Shown piece by piece: positions 7,930-15,720 of a DNA stretch of 21,734 bases. The DNA is taken from assembly GCA_902588335.1 (NCBI GenBank), contig CACIOV010000007.1, positions 1-21,734 on the forward strand, read 5' to 3'. A program made the translations under genes and the position numbers. The stretch is from an uncultured Pelagibacteraceae bacterium (GTDB lineage Bacteria > Pseudomonadota > Alphaproteobacteria > Pelagibacterales > Pelagibacteraceae). Each line of letters opens with the position of its first letter. The stretch's first letter is position 1. The notes below the pieces were generated by a model. It searched no databases, was not told where the DNA came from, and saw only the letters and a list, made by a program, of their open reading frames with translations.

Positions 7930-9527
7930 CTAAGGAAAAGATATTTATTTTTGACACTACACTTAGAGACGGAGCTCAAACCGAGGGCGTAAATTTCTCT
8001 ATTGATGATAAAAATAAAATTGCAAAAGCTTTATCAAATCTTGGTGTTGATTATTTAGAAGGTGGTTGGCCAGGCGCAAACACATTAGATACAACCTTTT
8101 TTAATAAACCTCCAAAGCTGAACAATACAATTCTAACCGCTTTTGGTATGACAAAAAAAGCTGGAAGAAGTGCTGAAAATGATCCAGGAATTTCTGCATT
8201 ACTAAATACAAATGCCCCTGCTATATGTTTAGTAGGAAAATCGTGGGATTTTCATGTTGATGTTGCTTTAGGAATAACCAAAGAAGAAAATTTAGAAAAT
8301 ATTAAGGAATCAGCAAAATTATTTATTAAAAATAAAAGAGAATTTATGTTCGATGCTGAGCATTTTTTTGATGGTTATAAAAAAAATCCAGAGTATGCAT
8401 TAGCATGTATTAAAACTGCTTTCGATGAAGGAGCTAGATGGATTGTTCTTTGCGATACAAATGGAGGAACTTTGCCCAATGAAGTCGGAGAAATTGTTTA
8501 CAAAGTAGCTAAAAAGATCCCGGGAAAAAATCTCGGTATTCACGCTCATAACGATACAGAAAATGCTGTGGCAAATTCTTTAACTGCTGTTTTAGCAGGC
8601 GTGCGACAGATTCAAGGTACTATTAATGGTCTTGGTGAAAGATGTGGAAATGCAAATTTAATATCTTTAATACCGTCTTTAGTTTTAAAAAAATCTTTTT
8701 CTGATAATTTTGAAATTAAAATAAATAAGGATAAAGTTAAAACATTAACCGAATGTTCAAGATTATTGGACGAAATATTAAATAGAAAGTCAAATAGACG
8801 ATCTGCTTATGTGGGACCGTCAGCTTTTGCTCACAAAGGAGGTTTGCATGTTTCTGCAGTTTCAAAAGATCCAAAAACTTACGAACATATTGATCCAATT
8901 TTAGTAGGAAATGTGAGAAATATTATTGTTTCTGATCAAGCTGGTAAATCAAATATTATGTCTAGACTTGATAAATACGGAATTAAAATTGATAAAGATG
9001 ATCCTAAAGTTCAAACTTTGTTAAATGAGGTTAAAGATAGAGAATTTGTTGGTTATTCTTATGATGGTGCCGACGCTTCATTTGAATTATTAGCCAGAAG
9101 ACTTTTAGGAGAAATACCAAAATATTTAACAATCTCTAAATACGATGTTTCGGTTAAAAAAGATTCAAAAGATAAAATTATTTCTATTGCAAAGGCACAC
9201 ATTTTGGTAGATGGAAAAGAAATAGTTTGTGAAGGATCGGGAAACGGGCCAGTCAATGCATTAGATAATGCTATAAGATCAAATGTAGATAAAGTTGGAA
9301 AATATTCAAAGTATTTAAAAGATTTAAAATTGGTAGATTATAAAGTCAGAATTTTAAATACTGGAACTAATGCTACGACGAGAGTTTCTATAGAAAGCAC
9401 CGACAGGGAAGGCAAAAGTTGGTTTACGATTGGCGTCTCTCCTAATATAATAGAAGCTTCATTCAAAGCATTAATTGATAGTCTTGATTATAAACTTTAT
9501 AAGGAAAAAGCTCCCGCTAATAATTAA
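7926..9527 (+). CDS. cimA: (R)-citramalate synthase
   Basis: Condenses pyruvate and acetyl-CoA to citramalate, giving a threonine-independent route to 2-oxobutyrate and isoleucine. The 533-residue protein is a DRE-TIM/HMGL-like barrel: DTTLRDGAQTEG at 10-21, LEGGWPGAN at 44-52, metal ligands H206 and H208 in GIHAHND, GLGERCGNANL at 235-245, and AFAHKGGLHVSAV near 300. A C-terminal LeuA-type dimer/regulatory domain of about residues 390-525 contains the GNGPVNALDNA segment and is where family members bind feedback inhibitor. The GWPGAN motif and length fit the CimA subfamily (TIGR00977) better than 2-isopropylmalate or homocitrate synthase. Start overlaps cysS by 4 nt; stop overlaps trmJ by 1 nt. 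Confidence 0.92.
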   Translation: MTKEKIFIFDTTLRDGAQTEGVNFSIDDKNKIAKALSNLGVDYLEGGWPGANTLDTTFFNKPPKLNNTILTAFGMTKKAGRSAENDPGISALLNTNAPAICLVGKSWDFHVDVALGITKEENLENIKESAKLFIKNKREFMFDAEHFFDGYKKNPEYALACIKTAFDEGARWIVLCDTNGGTLPNEVGEIVYKVAKKIPGKNLGIHAHNDTENAVANSLTAVLAGVRQIQGTINGLGERCGNANLISLIPSLVLKKSFSDNFEIKINKDKVKTLTECSRLLDEILNRKSNRRSAYVGPSAFAHKGGLHVSAVSKDPKTYEHIDPILVGNVRNIIVSDQAGKSNIMSRLDKYGIKIDKDDPKVQTLLNEVKDREFVGYSYDGADASFELLARRLLGEIPKYLTISKYDVSVKKDSKDKIISIAKAHILVDGKEIVCEGSGNGPVNALDNAIRSNVDKVGKYSKYLKDLKLVDYKVRILNTGTNATTRVSIESTDREGKSWFTIGVSPNIIEASFKALIDSLDYKLYKEKAPANN

Positions 9528-10252
9528 TGAGCTTGAGTAATATTTATTTTATTTTGGTGAGACCTCAGATAGGAGAAAACATAGGTTCAGTAGCACGAGC
9601 TATAAAAAATTTTAATATTAAATATTTAAGAATAGTAAATCCACAATGTAACTGGCCAAACCAAAAAGCATTAGCAACATCTGTTGGGGCAAGAGATATT
9701 TTAAAGGCAGCTAAAATTTATGATTCATTAGAAAAATCAATTGGAGATCTTGATATAGTGTTTGCCAGTAGTTCAAGGATAAGAAATGTAAATAAAAAAA
9801 TTATATCAGTCTCGTGTATAAAGACAAAAATTAAAAAAAAAAAGAAAGTAGGTATCTTATTTGGACCTGAAGCTTCCGGTTTAACTAATGATGAAATTAC
9901 CTGTGCTGATTATTTAGTCAAGATACCTACTAATAAAAATTTTAGTTCTCTTAATTTATCCCATAGTACAATAATTTTTTGCTTTGAGCTTTTTAAACAT
10001 TTTTCAGCAAAAAAAAATGAATATAAAACAGGTTACAAAAGTACAGTTGCTAAAAAATCTGAAGTAAATAAATTTTTAAATTTTATTATTGAAGGTTTGG
10101 ATAAAAAAGGTTTTTTACAACCTAATCATAAAAGAAAAAGTATGATAAGAAATATAAATAACATATTTCATAGAACAAATTTATCAGAACAAGAAATACG
10201 CATTTTGCTTGGAATTTTCTCAACTTTAAATGAATTTAACAAGAAAAGCTGA
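9527..10252 (+). CDS. trmJ: tRNA (cytidine/uridine-32-2'-O-)-methyltransferase TrmJ
   Basis: SPOUT-class (SpoU/TrmH family) RNA 2'-O-methyltransferase of 241 residues. TrmJ members methylate position 32 of tRNA anticodon loops with SAM. Motif 1 is RPQIGENIGSVARAIKNF at about 12-29 with the conserved N18 and R24 region, motif 2 is FGPEASGLTNDE at 112-123, and motif 3 is SLNLSHS at 141-147, completing the trefoil knot. PQCNWPNQKALATSVGA near 39-55 is characteristic of the TrmJ branch. A C-terminal helical extension of about 80 residues is normal for this branch. It is the last gene of the overlapping nadE-cysS-cimA-trmJ run. An 11-base A tract (9833-9843) encodes part of a lysine run before motif 2. 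Confidence 0.88.
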   Translation: MSLSNIYFILVRPQIGENIGSVARAIKNFNIKYLRIVNPQCNWPNQKALATSVGARDILKAAKIYDSLEKSIGDLDIVFASSSRIRNVNKKIISVSCIKTKIKKKKKVGILFGPEASGLTNDEITCADYLVKIPTNKNFSSLNLSHSTIIFCFELFKHFSAKKNEYKTGYKSTVAKKSEVNKFLNFIIEGLDKKGFLQPNHKRKSMIRNINNIFHRTNLSEQEIRILLGIFSTLNEFNKKS

Positions 10253-10253
10253 A

Positions 10254-10281
10254 TTGACAAAACATGGGCATTGTTTATAAA
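10254..10281 (+). promoter_or_regulatory. Strong sigma70-type promoter for rpsD
   Basis: A consensus TTGACA (10254-10259) is followed after 16 bp by TATAAA (10276-10281). It sits in the 45-bp spacer between trmJ and rpsD, so initiation is expected near 10287-10289, only about 10 nt before the rpsD ATG. The leader would be very short, with a GGA at 10286-10288 as the only Shine-Dalgarno-like bases. Confidence 0.7.
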
Positions 10282-10297
10282 TCACGGAATATAAAAT

Positions 10298-10915
10298 ATG
10301 ACAAAAAGATTAGCGTCTAAACATAAAGTAGATAGAAGGCTTAAGGTAAATCTGTGGGGAAGACCTAAAAGTCCATTTAATTCTAGAAATTACCCTCCTG
10401 GACAACATGGAAAAACACGAAAAGGCAAAATATCAGATTATGGTTCACAATTAGAGGCAAAACAAAAATTGAAATTTTACTATGGAAACATGAATGAAAG
10501 ACAATTTAGAAATGTTTATCGTAAGGCTTTAAAAAAAAGGGGTAACACTACAGAAAATTTAATTGGATTATTAGAGAGAAGATTAGATACTGTTATCTAC
10601 AGAGCAAAATTTGCGACAACAGTATTTTCTGCAAGACAATTAATTAATCATGGACATATAAAAGTTAATTCAAAGAAGGTTAATATTTCTAGCTATTTAA
10701 TTAAGGAAAAAGATACAATAGAAATAAAAGATAAATCAAAAGAATTGGTAGTTATTGCGGGAGCTATAGTAAGTAAAGAAAGAGAAGTTCCTGATTATAT
10801 TCAAATGGATGAAAAAAATAAAATAGCTAAATTTTTAAGAGTTCCAAAATTTTCTGAAGTACCATATCCTACAATTATGGAACCAAGTTTAGTAATTGAG
10901 TATTACTCTAGATAA
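10298..10915 (+). CDS. rpsD: 30S ribosomal protein S4
   Basis: Primary 16S rRNA-binding protein that nucleates 30S assembly and helps control decoding accuracy. 205 residues, the standard alphaproteobacterial length. The N-terminal arm shows GRPKSPFNSRNYPPGQHG with the NYPPGQHG block (31-38) common in alphaproteobacteria, and lacks the zinc cysteines of some other S4 proteins. The S4 RNA-binding domain spans about 93-155 (RRLDTVIYRAKFATTVFSAR, then INHGHIKVNSKKVN). The C-terminus MEPSLVIEYYSR is typical. It is expressed from its own promoter directly upstream. The next gene follows after 11 nt and may be co-transcribed. Confidence 0.98.
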   Translation: MTKRLASKHKVDRRLKVNLWGRPKSPFNSRNYPPGQHGKTRKGKISDYGSQLEAKQKLKFYYGNMNERQFRNVYRKALKKRGNTTENLIGLLERRLDTVIYRAKFATTVFSARQLINHGHIKVNSKKVNISSYLIKEKDTIEIKDKSKELVVIAGAIVSKEREVPDYIQMDEKNKIAKFLRVPKFSEVPYPTIMEPSLVIEYYSR

Positions 10916-10926
10916 TAAAAATTAAT

Positions 10927-11541
10927 TTGTTAAAAAGAACATCTATATCTCAGGTAAACAATATTTTAGACAAAAATGTCAATTGGAAAGTTCTAGATAT
11001 AGGTTGTGGTTATAGAGCTCATAAAAAAGCATCAGTAATTGCAGATATTCAAGATTTTTCAAATTTTTACAAAAACAAGAAGTTTGTACAAATTAAAGAA
11101 AAAAAATTACCTTTTAAAGACAATGAATTTGATTTTGTTATAGCTAGTCATGTAATCGAACATGTGGAAGATTTTGAATTTTTTATTAAGGAGTTGGAAA
11201 GAATTGCATCAAAAGGTTATATAGAATTACCTTCTAGACTAGGTGACAATTTAGTTTTTGAAAATAAAAATGATCATATTTGGTGGTTTCTCTATGATGA
11301 TATAGACAATCAGCTCATTGCCTCGAAAAGAAACCAGTTAATTGATCCATTCATAACAGTATCCATGGCTAAATTGTTCGAAGAAACATTTAGAGAAAGT
11401 TTAGTTATAGAATTAAGTTGGGATAAAAAAATTGAATATAGGATTGATAATATAATAAAACTTGAAAATTTTAAAAAAATATCTTTTTTTACAATTTTTA
11501 AAAAATATTTAAGCAAAAAAATCAGAACTTTTTTAAGATAG
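10927..11541 (+). CDS. SAM-dependent methyltransferase, substrate unknown
   Basis: Class I Rossmann methyltransferase of the Methyltransf_11 type, 204 residues, probably cytosolic. Motif I VLDIGCG at residues 22-28 binds SAM, KLPFKDNEFDFVIASHVIEHV at about 60-80 is the post-II/motif IV region, and EDFEFFIKELERI at 81-93 is the usual following helix. The C-terminal half is divergent and basic, ending in an aromatic/lysine-rich stretch. No in-frame ATG exists near the N-terminus: TTG 10927 is the best start (ATT 10921 is an alternative), 11 nt after the rpsD stop. The adenine deaminase gene begins 4 nt after its stop. Substrate is not predictable; small molecules, sugars or lipids are all possible. 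Confidence 0.75.
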   Translation: MLKRTSISQVNNILDKNVNWKVLDIGCGYRAHKKASVIADIQDFSNFYKNKKFVQIKEKKLPFKDNEFDFVIASHVIEHVEDFEFFIKELERIASKGYIELPSRLGDNLVFENKNDHIWWFLYDDIDNQLIASKRNQLIDPFITVSMAKLFEETFRESLVIELSWDKKIEYRIDNIIKLENFKKISFFTIFKKYLSKKIRTFLR

Positions 11542-11545
11542 ACTG

Positions 11546-12538
11546 ATGAATGAAATTATTGAATTTATAAAAAAAAGTCCAAAAGCTGAATTACATTTAC
11601 ATATTGAAGGAACTCTTGAGCCAGAACTCCTATTTAAATTAGCCAAAAGGAATAATATAAAAATTCCATATTTAAATATTGCTGAATTAAAGTCCGCATA
11701 TAACTTTACTGACCTCGAATCATTTTTAAATATTTTTTATCAAGGTTCAAAAGTATTAATAAAAGAGCAGGATTTTTTTGATCTTACCTGGTCCTATGTA
11801 TTGAAATGTAGAGAGGACAATATAGTTCATACAGAAATTTTTTTTGATCCACAAAGTCATGTAAATAGAGGAGTTAATTTCAATTTAGTTATTAATGGTA
11901 TTTATAATGCGCTTGAAAAAGCTAATAAAGAATTTGGCTTAACTTCTAAAATTATAATGTGTTTTCTAAGACATCTTGATGAGTCTTCTGCATTAGAAAT
12001 ATTAGATCAAGCTTTAATTCATAAAGATAAAATCGTTGCTGTAGGTCTTGACTCATCTGAAATAGGACATCCTCCAAGAAAGTTTGAAAGAGTCTTTAAA
12101 AAAGCCATAGAAAAAGGTTTTTTGACAGTTGCACATGCTGGTGAAGAAGGTCCGCCAGAGTATATTTGGGAAGCATTAAATTTTCTTAAAGTAAGAAGAA
12201 TCGATCATGGAGTACAATGTTTTAAAGATGAACAATTAGTACAAAAATTGATAAAAGAACAAATTCCCTTAACCGTATGTCCACTTTCAAATATAAAACT
12301 TCGTGTATTTAATAAACTTCAGGATCATAATTTAAAAAAAATGTTGGATAGAGGACTTATGATCATGTTAAATTCAGATGATCCAGCTTATTTTGGAGGA
12401 TATATTAACAAAAATTATATTGAATCTCAAAAAGCGCTAAATCTTTCTTTGAAAGAAGTAAAAACAATAATTATCAATTCATTTAAATCATCTTTTTTGG
12501 ATCAAAAAAAAAAAGAAGAATGGATTAGCCAAATTTGA
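11546..12538 (+). CDS. Adenine deaminase (adenosine-deaminase fold)
   Basis: Amidohydrolase of the adenosine/AMP deaminase family, 330 residues. Zinc ligands H17 and H19 sit in AELHLHIEGTLEPELLF, H197 and the catalytic E200 in HAGEEGPPEY, H221 in RIDHGVQ, and D278 in LNSDDPAYFGGY. The GLDSSEIGHPPRKF and HAGEEGPPEYIWEAL segments match, as I remember it, the adenine deaminase subgroup (Pseudomonas PA0148, yeast Aah1) more than true adenosine deaminase. The likely reaction is adenine + water -> hypoxanthine + ammonia in purine salvage. An 11-base A run (12504-12514) lies eight codons before the stop region. It is followed by the tRNA-Arg gene. Family is certain; adenine versus adenosine is inferred. 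Confidence 0.85.
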   Translation: MNEIIEFIKKSPKAELHLHIEGTLEPELLFKLAKRNNIKIPYLNIAELKSAYNFTDLESFLNIFYQGSKVLIKEQDFFDLTWSYVLKCREDNIVHTEIFFDPQSHVNRGVNFNLVINGIYNALEKANKEFGLTSKIIMCFLRHLDESSALEILDQALIHKDKIVAVGLDSSEIGHPPRKFERVFKKAIEKGFLTVAHAGEEGPPEYIWEALNFLKVRRIDHGVQCFKDEQLVQKLIKEQIPLTVCPLSNIKLRVFNKLQDHNLKKMLDRGLMIMLNSDDPAYFGGYINKNYIESQKALNLSLKEVKTIIINSFKSSFLDQKKKEEWISQI

Positions 12539-12560
12539 GCAACGTTTTTATCTTGTTCTA

Positions 12561-12588
12561 TTGAGTAAAAATGATAAACAAGTATTTA
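12561..12588 (+). promoter_or_regulatory. Possible tRNA-Arg promoter
   Basis: TTGAGT (12561-12566) and TATTTA (12583-12588) are separated by 16 bp. The predicted start near 12595 would leave about a 7-nt leader before the mature tRNA, typical for tRNA genes. The AT-rich background lowers confidence. Confidence 0.35.
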
Positions 12589-12601
12589 GTTATTAAATTG
12601 A

Positions 12602-12678
12602 GCGCCCTTAGCTCAGTTGGATAGAGCATCGGTTTTCTAAACCGAGGGTCAGAGGTTCGAATCCTCTAGGGCGCGCCA
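12602..12678 (+). tRNA. tRNA-Arg (anticodon UCU), CCA encoded
   Basis: A complete 77-nt cloverleaf. The acceptor stem pairs GCGCCCT with AGGGCGC, discriminator G, encoded CCA. The D stem is GCTC/GAGC, the anticodon stem TCGGT/ACCGA encloses loop TTTCTAA with anticodon TCT, and the T stem AGAGG/CCTCT encloses TTCGAAT. All stems are fully paired. It reads AGA, expected to be the dominant arginine codon in this AT-rich genome (AGA is frequent in these genes). It is the last core-type feature before the accessory operon on the plus strand. Confidence 0.97.
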
Positions 12679-12686
12679 ATATCCTG

Positions 12687-12704
12687 AAAAATCTTTATTT
12701 TTTT
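12687..12704 (+). terminator. A/T hairpin and T tract after tRNA-Arg
   Basis: AAAAAT (12687-12692) can pair with ATTTTT (12697-12702) across a four-base loop, and the T run continues to 12704. The stem is weak but is placed nine bases after the CCA end, as expected for a tRNA terminator. Confidence 0.35.
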
Positions 12705-12713
12705 ATCTTAATT

Positions 12714-12725
12714 AGCTTTAAAGCT
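12714..12725. repeat. 12-bp perfect palindrome AGCTTTAAAGCT
   Basis: AGCTTTAAAGCT reads the same on both strands and lies between the tRNA-Arg terminator and the promoter-like region of the DUF4956 gene. It has no loop for an RNA hairpin, so a protein-binding operator is one possibility and chance in AT-rich DNA is another. Confidence 0.4.
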
Positions 12726-12753
12726 TTATGTTCATTAATAGATCAATTATAAA
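12725..12753 (+). promoter_or_regulatory. Possible promoter for the DUF4956-CotH-VTC operon
   Basis: TATAAA at 12748-12753 has a weak TTTATG at the -35 position (12725-12730, 17-bp spacer). Transcription would begin near 12760, about 17 nt before the DUF4956 ATG. The spacer 12679-12776 holds no gene. Confidence 0.3.
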
Positions 12754-12776
12754 AAGAACTTAATAAAATTAAACAA

Positions 12777-13415
12777 ATGTTAGACGCTAGTAATTTAGAT
12801 TATTTAATATTAATTTTTGTCGCAATTCTTTGTGGTTTAGGAATTAGAGCATCATTGGGGTTAGCTAAACAAAGATGGGCTATGACTTATCATCATACAA
12901 TGAGTTATGCTTTACTTCCTCCAGTCACCATGGTTATTACAACCTTAATTTCCGGTAACATAGCTTTATCTCTTGGAATGATAGGAGCTTTGTCCATTGT
13001 AAGATTTAGAAATCCCGTAAAAAATCCTTTCGAACTAGTTATATTTTTTGCTTTAATCACAATAGGCATTGGTATTGCTGTTGATGTCAAATTTGGAATA
13101 TTGATAACAGTTGTTGTTATCATTGTAATAATAACAGCAAAAAAATTTGATGATTTTTCTAAGAAAAGAGGAAAAAATTTATTTTCATTATCATTTGAAG
13201 AAGGCTCTAACGTTCATATAATTGAAGTTAAGGCGCTCAAAGCAATTGATCTTTTAAATGATAATAAAAATTTGGTGCAATTTTTTTCATCTAAAAATCC
13301 AATTTCATACAACTATAGACTTATTTTTTCTAATAAAGAGGAAATGAACAATTTAAAGAAAAGTATTGAAGCAAATAAGGACGTAGAAAATATTGAAATA
13401 AGATATGCTCCCTAA
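12777..13415 (+). CDS. DUF4956 inner-membrane protein
   Basis: Integral membrane protein of 212 residues. Hydrophobic segments lie at about 8-30, 44-76, 85-103 and 106-121, followed by a soluble tail of about 90 residues (125-212) with a beta-alpha-beta look (VHIIEVKALKAIDLL, then YNYRLIFSNKEEM, then IEIRYAP). The segment GMIGALSIVRFRNPVKNPFELVIFF at 67-91 is the hallmark of DUF4956; its two arginines and proline lie between membrane segments. Function of the family is not established to my knowledge, but its genes are known to sit next to VTC-domain polyphosphate polymerase-like genes, as here. Its last 11 bases overlap the CotH gene start, so the operon is translationally coupled. A channel or assembly role for a polymer is an inference. 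Confidence 0.82.
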   Translation: MLDASNLDYLILIFVAILCGLGIRASLGLAKQRWAMTYHHTMSYALLPPVTMVITTLISGNIALSLGMIGALSIVRFRNPVKNPFELVIFFALITIGIGIAVDVKFGILITVVVIIVIITAKKFDDFSKKRGKNLFSLSFEEGSNVHIIEVKALKAIDLLNDNKNLVQFFSSKNPISYNYRLIFSNKEEMNNLKKSIEANKDVENIEIRYAP

Positions 13416-15720
13416 TTTTAGATTTTTATTATTTTTCTTTTTAATTTTTACTTCATTCATATTTATCAAAAGCAATTCAGCAACATTATCGCCAGAAGAT
13501 TCTATACAACCATATTGCAATGGTATTGATGTAGATGAATTTATCAAAGACAAAAAAATTGAAATTTTAGAAATTAAAGTTAACAATAACAGAAGATGGT
13601 CAGAGAATCTTTTGAATGCAATATTAGAATTTAATTCAGTAAAAGAAAAAAGTGAGCATAAAGATTGGTTTACTTTCAGAATTAATAAAAATTATAAAAA
13701 AAAATTTAAATCAAGAGTTATAGTAAAATTTAAAGATAAGAATTTTTTATGTCAATTTAAGGCCAAAATTAGATTAACGGGAGATTTGTGGTGGCATCTT
13801 GGATGGAGCAAGGGGAACCCAATTTCCAGCTTGCATGTAGAATTATTAGATGGTCACATTAATTCTATCACTAGATTCAAACTTTTCTTACCTAAATCAA
13901 GGTATGGAGTAAATGAAATCTTTACTTCTAGCATTTTAAAAGAAGTTGGTTTTCTAGCTCCAAGAACTTTTATGGTAAAATCTATAACGAATGGCCAGAA
14001 GTTAAATTATATATTTCAAGAAGATTTAAGAAAAGAATTTTTAGAGAATTTAAAATTAAGAGAAGGGCCAATACTAGAAGGTGACGAGAGATTTACAGTT
14101 ATGATACCAGATCAAAAAGTTGCATCAAAAATTAATTTATCACGAATTATAAACAAAAATTTTTTATTGAAAAGTGAATCAAGTGCAAGAGTTGCCCTTT
14201 CCTCAGTTTCAAATTTAAATCTAATATATTTACAACATCATCAAATTCAAAACATAAGCAAGGAAGAAAAATTGTATATTAATTCGAAAAAATTTTTTAA
14301 AGATAAGTTAAATAGAGAGCAGCATGAAACTTACGAAGCCATGATTTATGCTTTAGATGCTGGACACCATTTATCATATGATGATCGTAGATTTTATTTT
14401 GATTCAATTAATCAAAATTATTTACCAATTTACTATGATGGTAAGTCTAAAATAATTAATAAAAAACAAATTTCAACTATTGATGATCTAAAAAGCAATG
14501 TTTCTCCTGATGCAAAAAGAGGAGCAAAAAGTGCAATTAAGCTAATCGATGATATTGACCATAAACAATTTAATAAAAAGCTCAGTGATAGTGGTGTCTT
14601 TATTAATGAAACTGATTATAAAAAATTGATTAAAAAAATCAAAACTCGATTAAAAGTGATTAATGATTCAGACCCAACAAAAATTAATTTTCTTGATCCA
14701 AGTAAATATTTTTCTGAATTAGCTACAGACGAAGCAAAAAATAAAAAATTAGTATTTGTTAATTTCAAAAAGAAAGAATTTTATATTTGTAATTTAGACT
14801 TAACGAATTGTAATACTATTAAAAGTGCTAATTTGGATTTTAAAAGATTATTAGCAGATGTTGTAAGTCAAGAATTTTCAATTATAGGAAAAGAAAAATC
14901 ATCAGATGAAGATTACATATTTGTTTTTGATGATATTGACTATGATAAAGGACAATTTTTAAAGAAAAATATCTGGAATAGTAAGCAAATCATTAATGAT
15001 ACAATTCTTAAATATAATAACAATATTATTGCAGATATAAATTCAGAATCAAAAATAATAAAAATTAAACAAACTTCAAACAATGGCAGGGCTCTTATAA
15101 CAAAAGGCCAATTGGATGATTGGGTTATTTCATTTGAGGGATCAGAATCTGAAACAAATGCTGCCGAAGATTCAAAAAATTATCTAAATTTAACGGGTTG
15201 TCTAACTTTCATTGATATGGAAGTACAAAATTTAACGATTAATTCGAAGAATTCGAAATGTGAGGATGCTATTAATCTCATAAGAGTAAAAGGTAATCTT
15301 AAAAGCGTAAATATTCAAAGTAGCATTTCCGATGCGCTTGATATTGATTATTCTAAATTATCAATAAATAATGCTAATATATATTTGGCAAAAAACGATT
15401 GTATAGATTTCTCCTACGGACTTTATAAAGTTGAAAAAATTAAAATTGAAAAATGTGGTGATAAAGGAATATCTGTAGGAGAAAAATCTATATTGAAAAT
15501 TGACGATGCAGAGATTAATTTTTCAAATATAGGTATAGCTGTTAAAGATTCTTCATTTATGGAGATTAATGAATCAAAAATCTTTAATTCATCAATTTGT
15601 TTTGCAGCATATAGAAAAAAACAAGAATTTTATGGTGCTAAAATTAAAATTAATAAAACAAATTGTAATAAGAATAAGTTTTTTTATAGCAAGGGCTCAG
15701 AAATAAATTTAGGAACATGA
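13405..15720 (+). CDS. Secreted CotH-like kinase fused to a right-handed beta-helix
   Basis: 771-residue exported protein. A signal peptide is clear: R6, a hydrophobic core at 7-21, and a likely cut after NSA26. Residues about 50-430 resemble the CotH (Fam20-like atypical kinase) family: FKAKIRLTGDLWWH at 118-131, RFKLFLPKSRYGVNEIFTSSIL at 157-178, LAPRTFMV at 184-191, YIFQEDLRKEFLE at 202-214, LREGPILEGDER at 218-229, and a catalytic/metal-like HHLSYDDRRFYFD at 321-333 then PIYYDG at 341-346. A linker follows. Residues about 555-745 form short beta-strand repeats with Asn/Asp turns and isolated cysteines, typical of a parallel beta-helix. CotH proteins phosphorylate surface proteins in Bacillus spores; the substrate here is unknown. 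It overlaps both neighbours (11 and 4 nt). The fold calls are by eye; a pseudo-kinase is possible. Confidence 0.78.
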   Translation: MLPNFRFLLFFFLIFTSFIFIKSNSATLSPEDSIQPYCNGIDVDEFIKDKKIEILEIKVNNNRRWSENLLNAILEFNSVKEKSEHKDWFTFRINKNYKKKFKSRVIVKFKDKNFLCQFKAKIRLTGDLWWHLGWSKGNPISSLHVELLDGHINSITRFKLFLPKSRYGVNEIFTSSILKEVGFLAPRTFMVKSITNGQKLNYIFQEDLRKEFLENLKLREGPILEGDERFTVMIPDQKVASKINLSRIINKNFLLKSESSARVALSSVSNLNLIYLQHHQIQNISKEEKLYINSKKFFKDKLNREQHETYEAMIYALDAGHHLSYDDRRFYFDSINQNYLPIYYDGKSKIINKKQISTIDDLKSNVSPDAKRGAKSAIKLIDDIDHKQFNKKLSDSGVFINETDYKKLIKKIKTRLKVINDSDPTKINFLDPSKYFSELATDEAKNKKLVFVNFKKKEFYICNLDLTNCNTIKSANLDFKRLLADVVSQEFSIIGKEKSSDEDYIFVFDDIDYDKGQFLKKNIWNSKQIINDTILKYNNNIIADINSESKIIKIKQTSNNGRALITKGQLDDWVISFEGSESETNAAEDSKNYLNLTGCLTFIDMEVQNLTINSKNSKCEDAINLIRVKGNLKSVNIQSSISDALDIDYSKLSINNANIYLAKNDCIDFSYGLYKVEKIKIEKCGDKGISVGEKSILKIDDAEINFSNIGIAVKDSSFMEINESKIFNSSICFAAYRKKQEFYGAKIKINKTNCNKNKFFYSKGSEINLGT

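Noticed and set aside
13353..13586. 77-residue minus-strand frame across the DUF4956/CotH junction
   Set aside because: It covers a true coding overlap and a signal peptide on the other strand and has no independent support.
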